Source: an uncultured bacterium (GTDB lineage Bacteria; Cyanobacteriota; Vampirovibrionia; Gastranaerophilales; Gastranaerophilaceae). Taken from it: a stretch of 33,626 nt of DNA. Below are positions 1-6,726 of this stretch, piece by piece (position 1 is the stretch's first letter; each line of letters starts with the position of its first letter). The stretch is taken from NCBI GenBank assembly GCA_902798645.1, contig CADBXV010000011.1, positions 1 through 33,626 of the forward strand. Reading direction: 5' to 3'. The notes under the pieces are model-generated. The model searched no databases. It was not told where the DNA came from and saw only the letters and a list, made by a program, of their open reading frames with translations. The position numbers and the translations under genes were made by a program.

Positions 1-59
1 CGTTTCTTTGAAACTATTTCGAATGTATGGTTTGTCTTCGGAAAAACTACAACCTGAAA
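1..59 (+). repeat. 59-bp exact direct repeat of 774-832 at window edge
   Basis: Bases 1-59 match 774-832 without a mismatch, and the match breaks at base 60 (C versus T at 833). Both copies are read in the same frame. The second copy sits naturally inside the first Clp-N domain of the 646-1980 gene. The first copy displaces the RuvX N-terminus, so the copy at 1-59 is the misplaced one. Confidence 0.9.
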
Positions 60-346
60 CTAAAGCGTTGGAAGAGATTCAAAGAATTGCAAAAGAAAAT
101 CATGTTGAACAAATAGTTGTCGGACTTCCAAAAAACATGGACGGTACAATTGGATTTCAGGGGCAGGATTGTATAAATTTTTCACAAAAAATTGTTGGTT
201 TTGATATAATATTAGAAGATGAAAGATTAACTTCAGAAGAAGCAGAAGAAAGACTTCGTTCGAGGAAGGTAGATTTCAGAAAAAATAAGGGACTTGTGGA
301 TATGGAAAGTGCCTGTGTGATACTTGAACAATATTTAGGACGGTAA
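2..346 (+). pseudogene. ruvX: RuvX/YqgF Holliday-junction resolvase-like, C-terminal part with foreign N-terminus
   Basis: The frame is open from base 2 and ends at a TAA at 344-346. From about residue 20 the protein is a clear YqgF/RuvX C-terminal region: it has IVVGLPKNMDGT, then EDERLTSEEAEERL, then a final D-x-x-SA-x-x-ILEQYL segment. YqgF proteins are RNase H-fold nucleases linked to Holliday-junction resolution and 16S rRNA 5'-end maturation. The first about 19 residues (VSLKLFRMYGLSSEKLQPE) are not YqgF; they are identical to residues of the Clp-N protein encoded at 646-1980, because bases 1-59 repeat bases 774-832 exactly. The usual N-terminal strand carrying the first catalytic Asp (a D-x-G-x-x-x-x-G motif) is absent. 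This is therefore either a broken gene or an assembly chimera at the window edge. The order yqgF then DUF1292 matches that of Firmicutes such as Bacillus yrrK-yrzB, which supports the identity. Confidence 0.75.
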
Positions 347-349
347 ATT

Positions 350-643
350 ATGAGCGAAGAACAAAAAGATGAACAACAGTATGTAGAAGTTTTATGGGAA
401 GACGGAAGTGTTATTAAGTGTGAAATCTATGATGTGATAGATTTTGAAAATAAAACTTATGCTCTGTTAATTCCTCTCGGTGAAGACAATGATGATACCG
501 AAGTAATTGTAATGGAATATGTTGAAGAAGACGAAGACAATGCGCATTTCCAAACAATAGAAGATGAAGACGAGTTTAACAGAGTTTGTGAATATGTTCA
601 ATCTTTTGAAGAAGATGAAGATTTTGATGATGAGGAAGAATAA
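350..643 (+). CDS. DUF1292 family acidic protein (YrzB-like)
   Basis: A 97-residue, very acidic protein whose central part fits the DUF1292 pattern: an E-x-x-WEDG start, a Y-DVIDFENKTYALLIPL beta-hairpin block, then E-x-x-VMEY followed by a residue stretch ending in EDEDEFNRVCEYV. The last 14 residues are almost entirely Asp/Glu/Phe. The family has no established biochemical function. It starts 4 nt after the RuvX stop and is followed within 3 nt by the next gene, so the three are almost certainly one operon, as in the yrzL-yrrK-yrzB cluster of Bacilli. ATG is the only sensible start. Confidence 0.85.
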   Translation: MSEEQKDEQQYVEVLWEDGSVIKCEIYDVIDFENKTYALLIPLGEDNDDTEVIVMEYVEEDEDNAHFQTIEDEDEFNRVCEYVQSFEEDEDFDDEEE

Positions 644-645
644 TC

Positions 646-1980
646 TTGTTTGAACGATTTACTGAAAGGGCGCTGAATGTTGTATCCGAAAGCCAAAGGC
701 TTGCCGGTGTGATGGGTTGTTTGGAGATTTCACCGGAACATCTTTTGTTGGCGCTTGTGAATGAAGCAAAAGGCGTTTCTTTGAAACTATTTCGAATGTA
801 TGGTTTGTCTTCGGAAAAACTACAACCTGAAATTGCTAAATATGTTAAAACAAGTCATAAAAGATATGAAAATCTTACTTTCGATTTTGCGTATAAAGAA
901 ATTCTAAAACATACGCTTGATTTGGCAAGCAAGTCAGGAAATAGCAATATTCTTTTTGAACATTTATTTTTATCAGTAATAACAGATAAAAATTCTAATA
1001 TTCAATCTATTTTGAATAAATTTAATTTTGATGTTTATACATCCAAAGAGATATTAAACAAATTGGTTGAAAGAAAAATAAAGCGTCTTGAGCACCCTGA
1101 AGCTGAAGAAGATACAGTAAAAAGTGATTTTGAATCTGTTTATCAAGGGCAAGCTTTATCCGGTGTATTTGACAGGGCAGTTTCTAAATTGTCTGCCAAA
1201 GGATATGAAATTTTGGGAACTGAGCAGATTATTTCATCAATTCTGGAAACGCAAGATTCAGAGCTTGTTGAAACAATAAATAAATACGGACTTAATAATG
1301 AAAATTTTGAGGCTAAGCTTGCTGAACAGCAAAATCGTCAGTCTGAATATGAAGGTAAGAAAATTATTTTTACGCCTAATGCATTTCTAATGATAAATAA
1401 TGCATTTCAAATAGCAAAGGAATTGGGTTCTTCTGAAATAATGCCTGAACATATAGTTTTAAGTCTTTTAAAAAACAAAAAAGGTATTGCATACGATATT
1501 ATAAAAGAACTTGGTATAAACGGAGATGAACTTTCGGAAGAAATCCTAAAACCGATTGAAAAACAAATGCCTGAAACGCTTTCTATTATGAAACTTGCAA
1601 AGGAAGAAGCAAGAAGAATAGGCAGAAATGTTGTCGGAACAGAGATGTTTTTGCTTGGTATTATTGCAGAAGGTACAAGCAAAGCATACGAAGTTTTGAA
1701 TGAATTAGAAATTACTATGAAAGATGCAAGACTTGTTGTTGAAAGCCTTGTAGGATATGGTGATGAATATTTCGATAAAGAAATAACTTTTACTCCGAGA
1801 GCCAAAAAGGTTCTTGAACGGGCATGGTTATCAGCTAAAAAATTAAACAAACAAAAAATAGAAGCAGTAGATTTATTACTTGCAATTTTAGACGAGCCAA
1901 ACTCAATAGCTATGAAAACTCTTGACCAACTTGGTGTTGATGCCGTAGAAATCAGACATGGCATTAACGGAAAATATTAG
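646..1980 (+). CDS. Stand-alone tandem Clp N-terminal repeat protein (no AAA+ domain)
   Basis: A 444-residue protein opening with MFERFTERALNVV, the canonical start of ClpC-type N-domains; this supports the TTG start, which has AGGAAG about 8 nt upstream inside the preceding gene. I count about six half-repeats of the Clp-N helical type, i.e. three Clp R-domains: near residues 1-65, 75-140, 170-225, 240-300, 310-370 and 375-440. Recognisable cores are ISPEHLLLALV, NILFEHLFLSV, EIMPEHIVLSLL, VGTEMFLLGII and IEAVDLLLAIL. No Walker A/B, sensor or ClpP-loop motif follows; the frame stops at 1980 and the next 160 bp is non-coding. Clp N-domains recognise substrates and adaptors, so this may be an adaptor, a competitor of a full-length ClpC, or a substrate-holding protein. 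That role is inference. Confidence 0.85.
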   Translation: MFERFTERALNVVSESQRLAGVMGCLEISPEHLLLALVNEAKGVSLKLFRMYGLSSEKLQPEIAKYVKTSHKRYENLTFDFAYKEILKHTLDLASKSGNSNILFEHLFLSVITDKNSNIQSILNKFNFDVYTSKEILNKLVERKIKRLEHPEAEEDTVKSDFESVYQGQALSGVFDRAVSKLSAKGYEILGTEQIISSILETQDSELVETINKYGLNNENFEAKLAEQQNRQSEYEGKKIIFTPNAFLMINNAFQIAKELGSSEIMPEHIVLSLLKNKKGIAYDIIKELGINGDELSEEILKPIEKQMPETLSIMKLAKEEARRIGRNVVGTEMFLLGIIAEGTSKAYEVLNELEITMKDARLVVESLVGYGDEYFDKEITFTPRAKKVLERAWLSAKKLNKQKIEAVDLLLAILDEPNSIAMKTLDQLGVDAVEIRHGINGKY

Positions 1981-2077
1981 GAAAATAGGGGTAAATGATA
2001 AGGGGTAAATCATTATAGGTATTGCAATGCTGTGTTATGCTATTGATTTTTGATTGTACTTTTTTGTTGTTATTATT

Positions 2078-2094
2078 AATGACTGCAAGTCATT
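2078..2094. promoter_or_regulatory. Palindromic operator upstream of TetR gene
   Basis: Perfect inverted repeat AATGACT-GCA-AGTCATT. It overlaps the first two bases of a -35 hexamer (2093-2098) and lies 48 bp before the TetR start. Its size and position fit autoregulatory operators of TetR-family repressors. Confidence 0.65.
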
Positions 2095-2121
2095 GACTTT
2101 AATTCATATATTTGTTATTAT
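2093..2121 (+). promoter_or_regulatory. Sigma-70-type promoter of TetR gene/redox operon
   Basis: TTGACT at 2093-2098, 17-bp spacer, TATTAT at 2116-2121. The predicted transcription start near 2128 leaves a leader of about 14 nt carrying a GAGGGG Shine-Dalgarno just before the ATG at 2142. Confidence 0.65.
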
Positions 2122-2141
2122 TATTTTAAGTGAGGGGTTAT

Positions 2142-2750
2142 ATGACAAAAAGACAAGAAAATGCTCTAAAAACTCGTCAAAAATTAGTGGATACTGCTGA
2201 AAAACTTTTAAAAACTAATGGGTTTAATGCGTTGAGTGTGGAAGATATTACTAAAAATGCAGGTGTCGCAAAAGGAACTTTTTATGTTTACTTTAAGCAT
2301 AAAGAAGATATTGTGTCAGAAATATGCAGAGGATATTTTAAGCAAATAGAAAATCAAATAAATGAAATGTCAGGGAAAAATATAATAGATAAGTTATCGT
2401 TATATTTTGACAATTTTATGAAAGCGGTTGAGTTGTACGGGATAAATATATGTAGAGAATGGGTAAGAGCATCGATAGATCCAAATACGGCTTTTGATAA
2501 AACTGATATGACAAAATGGCAATATGATGTGGAAATGTTAAAAAACATTTTAAACAGTGCAATAAAGAATAATGAACTGTCAAAAGATATTCCTGTTGAA
2601 CTGCTGACTCATCTGATTATATCTGAGTTATACGGAATGATGACTTGCTGGTGTATGTCAGACGGGATGTTTGAACCAAAAGAATGGACAAAAAAGTTTT
2701 CTGAATTTCAGTTAAGAGCAATATTAAAAAAATATATTAATGAGGAATAG
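2142..2750 (+). CDS. TetR/AcrR family transcriptional repressor
   Basis: A 202-residue protein. The N-terminal helix-turn-helix is textbook TetR_N: residues about 15-60 contain an AEKLLKTNGFNALSVEDI helix pair, then AGVAKGTFYVYFKHKEDIV, the recognition helix and hallmark YxYFKxKEDL-type motif. The C-terminal ligand/dimerisation domain is helical and not assignable to a ligand class. I chose ATG 2142 over the in-frame GTG at 2130 because GAGGGG lies 4-5 nt upstream of the ATG and overlaps the GTG. It has a palindrome in its promoter (2078-2094) and leads a run of redox genes on the same strand, so it probably represses itself and that run in response to an electrophile or quinone-like signal (inference). 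Confidence 0.9.
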   Translation: MTKRQENALKTRQKLVDTAEKLLKTNGFNALSVEDITKNAGVAKGTFYVYFKHKEDIVSEICRGYFKQIENQINEMSGKNIIDKLSLYFDNFMKAVELYGINICREWVRASIDPNTAFDKTDMTKWQYDVEMLKNILNSAIKNNELSKDIPVELLTHLIISELYGMMTCWCMSDGMFEPKEWTKKFSEFQLRAILKKYINEE

Positions 2751-2758
2751 ATTCCTCA
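2741..2758. promoter_or_regulatory. 18-bp perfect palindrome across TetR stop codon
   Basis: TGAGGAAT-AG-ATTCCTCA, 8-bp arms with a 2-bp centre, overlapping the TAG stop of the TetR gene and 52 bp before the aldo/keto reductase start. No T-run follows, so it is not a normal terminator. A second operator or an RNA hairpin is possible. Confidence 0.4.
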
Positions 2759-2809
2759 CTCTGAATCTTTCTCTTAAGTTGAGAGAAGAAAAAAGAAAAG
2801 GAGAAAATT

Positions 2810-3799
2810 ATGCAATATGTAAAATTAGGCAACACAGGTGTTGATGTATCAAGAATTTGTCTTGGATGTATGAGTTTTGGAAAACCCGGAAAAGAAAACG
2901 GAGTTTTCCCGTGGGCAAAGGATTATGAAGATGCAAAACCTATATTTAAAAAGGCGATTGATTTAGGAATTAACTATTTTGATACAGCAAATGTTTATCA
3001 ACTCGGAACAAGTGAAGAAATAACAGGAAGATTGATAAAAGAATATGGTTTAGATAGAGATGAGATAGTTGTTGCAACAAAAGTACATTTTGGTATGCGT
3101 GAAGGAAAACCAAATGGTGCAGGCTTAAGTAGAAAGAATATAATGGCTGAGATTGACCATTCTTTAAAACGATTGGGGCTTGATTATGTAGATTTGTACC
3201 AAATTCACAGATTAGACCACGAAACACCAATGGAAGAAATTATGGAAGCATTGCATGATGTTATTAAATCAGGAAAAGCAAGATATATTGGAGCTTCCGT
3301 TATGTTTGCCTGGGAATTTGAAAGACTGAATCAAATAGCAGAGCGTAACGGATGGACAAAATTTGTTTCTATGCAAAACCAATACAATTTAATATACCGT
3401 GAAGAAGAACGTGAAATGATGCCTTTATGTCAGGACAGAAAAATTGCTGTTGTGCCTTGGTCACCGCTAGCGGGCGGAAGGTGCGCACATCCATGGGGTA
3501 CAAAAACCGCAAGAAATTCTATTGATGAAGTTTCACCAATGGTATGGCAAACTGAAGAACAAGATAAGATTGTAGTTGATAATTTAGAAAAAATTTCAAA
3601 AGAACTTGGGTATTCAATGGCACAAGTTTCGTTAGCGTGGATGCTGTCAAAACCTTATATCACATCTCCAATTGTTGGGTTTACGGATGTAAAACACGTA
3701 GAAGAAGCAGTATCGGCACTTGATATTACATTGAGTGATGATATCATAAAACGTCTTGAAGCACCTTATGTTCCTCATATAAAGACAGGTGCTTTCTAG
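2810..3799 (+). CDS. Aldo/keto reductase
   Basis: A 329-residue AKR-superfamily (TIM-barrel) NADPH-dependent carbonyl reductase. The catalytic tetrad is visible: Asp58 (NYFDTAN), Tyr63 (VYQLG), Lys91 (VVATKV) and His133 (LYQIHRLD). GASVMFAWEFERLNQ and the NQYNLIYREEEREMMPLC segment match the AKR subgroup of YajO/IolS-like enzymes, and the C-terminal SPIVGFTDVKHVEEAVSAL block contributes cofactor binding. The length is typical. The start has an AAAGGAG Shine-Dalgarno 7 nt upstream. It is the first structural gene behind the TetR regulator. Its physiological substrate cannot be told from sequence. Confidence 0.93.
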   Translation: MQYVKLGNTGVDVSRICLGCMSFGKPGKENGVFPWAKDYEDAKPIFKKAIDLGINYFDTANVYQLGTSEEITGRLIKEYGLDRDEIVVATKVHFGMREGKPNGAGLSRKNIMAEIDHSLKRLGLDYVDLYQIHRLDHETPMEEIMEALHDVIKSGKARYIGASVMFAWEFERLNQIAERNGWTKFVSMQNQYNLIYREEEREMMPLCQDRKIAVVPWSPLAGGRCAHPWGTKTARNSIDEVSPMVWQTEEQDKIVVDNLEKISKELGYSMAQVSLAWMLSKPYITSPIVGFTDVKHVEEAVSALDITLSDDIIKRLEAPYVPHIKTGAF

Positions 3800-3824
3800 G
3801 AGAAAATGGATATGTATGTAGTAA

Positions 3825-3850
3825 GTAGGGCGGCTTTATCAAGCCGACAA
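3825..3850 (+). repeat. GTAG-hairpin element, copy a
   Basis: GTAG foot (3825-3828), stem GGCGGCTT / AAGCCGAC with one mismatch, loop TATC, 3' flank AACA. It lies in the 65-bp gap before the flavoprotein gene and ends 14 nt before its ATG, just upstream of the AGGAGGG Shine-Dalgarno. Confidence 0.7.
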
Positions 3851-3864
3851 CACAGGAGGGAAAT

Positions 3865-4503
3865 ATGAGGGTATTATTATTTAACGGCTCACCGCATAAA
3901 AACGGTTGTACTTATACAGCATTAAACGAAATTGCAAAAACATTAAAAGAAGAAGGTATTGATGCTGAAATATACCAAATAGGAATTAAATCACTAACAC
4001 CGTGCAGAGCTTGCAGTGCTTGCGCAAAACTTGGAAGGTGTGTAATAACAGATGACGGTGTAAATGATTTTGTAGAGTATGCAAAAAACTTTGACGGGTT
4101 TATTTTTGGTTCGCCTGTTCATTATGGCTCGGCTTGCGGAGGAATTACGGCATTTTTGGACAGAGTATTTTTCTCAGCTCTTCTATCCGGAAGAATGGAC
4201 TATTTTAGACATAAGCCTGCTTCAGCAATATCAAGCGCAAGACGTTCAGGTACAACTGCGACTCTTGATCAATTAAATAAATATTTCACTATATCAGAAA
4301 TGCCTATAATTTCAGGCAGATATTGGAATATGGTACACGGTCATACTGCAGAAGAAGTTCGGCAGGATTTAGAGGGAATGCAAAACATGCGAATTCTTGC
4401 AAGAAACATGGCTTGGCATTTAAAATGCCAGGAAGCAGGTAAAAACGCAGGTGTTCCGATGCCTAAAGAAGAAGAAATTGTTTATACAAATTTTATTAGG
4501 TAA
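3865..4503 (+). CDS. NADPH-dependent FMN reductase / iron-sulfur flavoprotein family
   Basis: A 212-residue flavodoxin-fold protein. The N-terminal FNGSPHKNGCTYTAL is the FMN phosphate-binding loop. PCRACSACAKLGRC (about residues 46-60) is a compact cysteine cluster as in archaeal-type iron-sulfur flavoproteins, here likely CxxCxxC plus one more Cys. FGSPVHYGSACGGITAFLDR is the second FMN-contacting segment. The GRMDYFRHKPASAISSARRSGTTATLDQL stretch matches the flavodoxin_2/FMN_red subgroup often found in gut anaerobes. It probably acts as a cytosolic electron-transfer or quinone/nitro-reductase protein. It sits in the putative TetR-controlled redox run. Confidence 0.88.
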   Translation: MRVLLFNGSPHKNGCTYTALNEIAKTLKEEGIDAEIYQIGIKSLTPCRACSACAKLGRCVITDDGVNDFVEYAKNFDGFIFGSPVHYGSACGGITAFLDRVFFSALLSGRMDYFRHKPASAISSARRSGTTATLDQLNKYFTISEMPIISGRYWNMVHGHTAEEVRQDLEGMQNMRILARNMAWHLKCQEAGKNAGVPMPKEEEIVYTNFIR

Positions 4504-4517
4504 AGTAAGTAGTAGAT

Positions 4518-4543
4518 GTAGTTCGGCTTTATTAAGCCGTTAA
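4518..4543 (+). repeat. GTAG-hairpin element, copy b
   Basis: GTAG (4518-4521), then a 6-bp stem CGGCTT (4524-4529) / AAGCCG (4534-4539) around a TATT loop. The outer two stem pairs have decayed. It is located 15 nt before the next ATG. The upstream GTAAGTAG string is shared with copy a. Confidence 0.6.
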
Positions 4544-4558
4544 TAAAAGGAGATTATT

Positions 4559-5038
4559 ATGTCAAAAACTTTAGTAGCTTATTTTTCAGCAAGCGGAATT
4601 ACAAAAAAAGTTGCTCAAAACTTGGCAAGCGCAGCAAATGCTGATATATATGAAATCAAACCGTTAGTACCTTATACTAATGATGATTTAAATTGGATGG
4701 ACAAAAATGCTAGAAGTACTTTTGAGATGAAGGATTGGAACTCAAGACCGGAGATTAAGGAAGACGATGCACATATAGAAAATTACGATACCATTTTTGT
4801 AGGTTTTCCTGTTTGGTGGTATATTGCGCCTACTATCATCAATACTTTTTTAGAAACATATGATTTTTCCAATAAACGAATTATCCTGTTCGCCACATCC
4901 GGAGGAAGCGGTTTTGGCAGAACTATAGAAAATATAAAGCCAAGTGTTTCAGATTCAACAGAGATTATTGAAGGTAAAATACTTAACCATAATCCATCTG
5001 TAGAAGAACTAAAAAAATGGGTTGAAAGTATTGGATAA
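4559..5038 (+). CDS. Flavodoxin
   Basis: A 159-residue flavodoxin. LVAYFSASGITKKVAQNLA gives the FMN phosphate loop (S/T-x-S/T-G-x-T pattern). IFVGFPVWWYIAPTIINTFLE is the 60s-loop with the Trp residues that stack on the isoalloxazine ring. ILFATSGGSGFGRTIENI forms the 90s loop. It is the size of Flavodoxin_4 family members, which commonly sit beside aldo/keto reductases and carboxymuconolactone decarboxylase-like proteins, as here. It has a strong AAAAGGAG Shine-Dalgarno. Role: cytosolic one-electron carrier or quinone/flavin reductase; partner unknown. Confidence 0.92.
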   Translation: MSKTLVAYFSASGITKKVAQNLASAANADIYEIKPLVPYTNDDLNWMDKNARSTFEMKDWNSRPEIKEDDAHIENYDTIFVGFPVWWYIAPTIINTFLETYDFSNKRIILFATSGGSGFGRTIENIKPSVSDSTEIIEGKILNHNPSVEELKKWVESIG

Positions 5039-5076
5039 AAGTTTAACTTACTAAAGGTTATAGAAAGTGTAATAAT

Positions 5077-6105
5077 ATGCGATTTTTAAAAATTTTTATT
5101 TCTTTATTAGTAATATTTATAGCGGGGAATACGGTTATGGCAAAAGAGATACTAACAAAAAAGGAACAGAATATTGTTTTGATATCTTCATATACTGCAA
5201 GCGGTGATTTGGAGAATTTGGAAAAAGCAACAAAAAAAGGATTGGAAGACGGATTGACAGTTAATGAAGTTAAAGAGGTAATGGTGCAGCTTTATGCATA
5301 TTGCGGTTTTCCAAAGAGCATAAATGCCATTTCAACATTAATGAAAGTATCTAAAGGTGGCAAATATAAAGAGGGTAAAGCAGGAATTCCTCTTAAAAAA
5401 GATGTGGATAAAAACTTAATAGGCGAGAAAACTCAAACTGAGCTTTGCGGAAGCCCTGTTAAGGGAGAACTTTTTGATTTTGCACCTGCAATTGATGATT
5501 ATTTAAAAGAACATCTTTTTGGCGATATATTTGCCAGAGGTGTTTTAACCAATAAAGAAAGGGAGATTGCAACAGTATCAGCGCTTGCAACGATAGGAAA
5601 TGTTCAGCCTCAACTTAATGCTCATATTCAAATTGCTAAAAATACAGGTGTTACTCAAGAGCAAGCTGATAAAATTATAGATATCGTTAAAAATGCTCAA
5701 TATAGACCAACATTTGCTCTTGGCAACAAGAATGATGCTTATGCAAAATATTTTATCGGTCAAAGCTATTTAAACCCCTTGACATTAGAACAAGTGCCGT
5801 TATTCAACGTGACTTTTGAACCGGGTTGCAGGAATAACTGGCATATTCACCATTCAGGTCGTGATGGAAAAGGCGGTCAAATTCTTATTGTAACGGATGG
5901 CAGAGGATATTATCAGGAATGGGGAAAGCCTGCAAGAGAGCTTAAAAAAGGTGATGTGGTAAATATTCCTGCTGGTGTAAAGCACTGGCATGGTGCAGCG
6001 AAAGATTCTTGGTTTTCTCATATAGCAGTTGAAGTACCGTCGGAAGGTGCAACAAACGAATGGCTGGAAAAAGTAAGTGCAGAAGATTATAATAAATTAA
6101 AATAG
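5077..6105 (+). CDS. Exported carboxymuconolactone decarboxylase-like / cupin fusion protein
   Basis: A 342-residue protein. Residues 1-22 form a signal peptide (basic MRFLK, hydrophobic ISLLVIFIAG, likely cleavage after VMA). Two CMD/AhpD-like helical units follow: about 40-95 (EVKEVMVQLYAYCGFPKSINA) and 150-210 (EREIATVSALATIGNVQPQL). Residues about 240-322 are a cupin barrel with the metal ligands visible as H256-x-H258, GGQ, and HWH near 303-305. Homologous fusions are widespread in gut bacteria next to flavodoxin and aldo/keto reductase genes, but their reaction is not established. Neither CMD unit shows the AhpD C-x-x-C pair, so a peroxidase-reductase role is unlikely. The Shine-Dalgarno is weak. 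It is placed in the same run as the flavoproteins. Confidence 0.88.
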   Translation: MRFLKIFISLLVIFIAGNTVMAKEILTKKEQNIVLISSYTASGDLENLEKATKKGLEDGLTVNEVKEVMVQLYAYCGFPKSINAISTLMKVSKGGKYKEGKAGIPLKKDVDKNLIGEKTQTELCGSPVKGELFDFAPAIDDYLKEHLFGDIFARGVLTNKEREIATVSALATIGNVQPQLNAHIQIAKNTGVTQEQADKIIDIVKNAQYRPTFALGNKNDAYAKYFIGQSYLNPLTLEQVPLFNVTFEPGCRNNWHIHHSGRDGKGGQILIVTDGRGYYQEWGKPARELKKGDVVNIPAGVKHWHGAAKDSWFSHIAVEVPSEGATNEWLEKVSAEDYNKLK

Positions 6106-6124
6106 GAGGAAAGACAGTTAAGTT

Positions 6125-6667
6125 ATGAGTAAAAAAGTTTTAATAATATCGTCTTCACCAAGAAAAGGAGGAAATTCGGATATTTTATGCGACGAATTCT
6201 TAAAAGGTGCAATTGATGCAGGACATAGTGCAGAAAAAATATTTTTAAGAGATAAAAAATTAAATTTTTGTACCGGATGCGGTTTTTGTAATACAAATGA
6301 TTATACAAAATGCTCACAAGTAGATGACGGAAATGAATTAATGGATAATATGGAACAAGCTGATGTAATAGTTTTTGCTACGCCAATTTATTTTTATGCA
6401 ATCTCAGGTCAGATGAAAACCTTTATTGACAGGGTTTGCAGCCGTTATACACATCTTGTTAATAAAGAATTCTATTACATAATGACTGCAGCGGACAGTT
6501 CTAAAGAAACGGTACAATTTGCACTGGGAGAATTTAAAGGATTGATGGCATGTTTGGAAAATCCTGTTGAAAAAGGGTATTTGTTTGCAGGCGGTGTTTG
6601 GCAGAAAGATGAAGTCATTAATACTGATTATCCTAAACAAGCTTATGCATTAGGCAGGAATGTATAA
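6125..6667 (+). CDS. NADPH-dependent FMN reductase (flavodoxin family)
   Basis: A 180-residue protein with VLIISSSPRKGGNSDIL (FMN phosphate loop), then FCTGCGFCNTNDYTKC (cysteine cluster), VIVFATPIYFYAISGQMKTFIDR (second FMN-binding segment) and a C-terminal GYLFAGGVWQKDEV block. This is the FMN_red/iron-sulfur flavoprotein family again, a relative but not a close copy of the 3865-4503 product. It starts 19 nt after the CMD/cupin gene; AGGAGGAAAG is located about 10 nt upstream of the ATG. It is the last gene before the terminator at 6685-6704, so it closes the redox operon. Confidence 0.9.
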   Translation: MSKKVLIISSSPRKGGNSDILCDEFLKGAIDAGHSAEKIFLRDKKLNFCTGCGFCNTNDYTKCSQVDDGNELMDNMEQADVIVFATPIYFYAISGQMKTFIDRVCSRYTHLVNKEFYYIMTAADSSKETVQFALGEFKGLMACLENPVEKGYLFAGGVWQKDEVINTDYPKQAYALGRNV

Positions 6668-6680
6668 CTAAATTGTAAAA

Positions 6681-6711
6681 AAGACCTCCTTTTATATTAG
6701 GAGGGCTTTTT
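6681..6711. terminator. Bidirectional Rho-independent terminator
   Basis: Stem CCTCCT (6685-6690) / AGGAGG (6699-6704) with an 8-nt loop. GCTTTTTATTT follows on the plus strand and TCTTTTTTAC on the minus strand. It separates the convergent FMN reductase and prepilin genes and can serve both. Confidence 0.9.
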
Positions 6712-6726
6712 ATTTAGTGCCTAGTA

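Noticed and set aside
1407-1964. 185-codon open frame on the minus strand inside the Clp-N gene
   Set aside because: It is antisense to a clearly coding gene, is Ser/Ile/Phe-rich as expected of a shadow frame in AT-rich DNA, and has no ribosome site or recognisable domain.
2760-2790. Hairpin TTCTCT ... AGAGAA before the aldo/keto reductase gene considered as a terminator or riboswitch
   Set aside because: The stem is only 6 bp and AT-rich, there is no T-run, and it overlaps the ribosome-binding region without an alternative structure.
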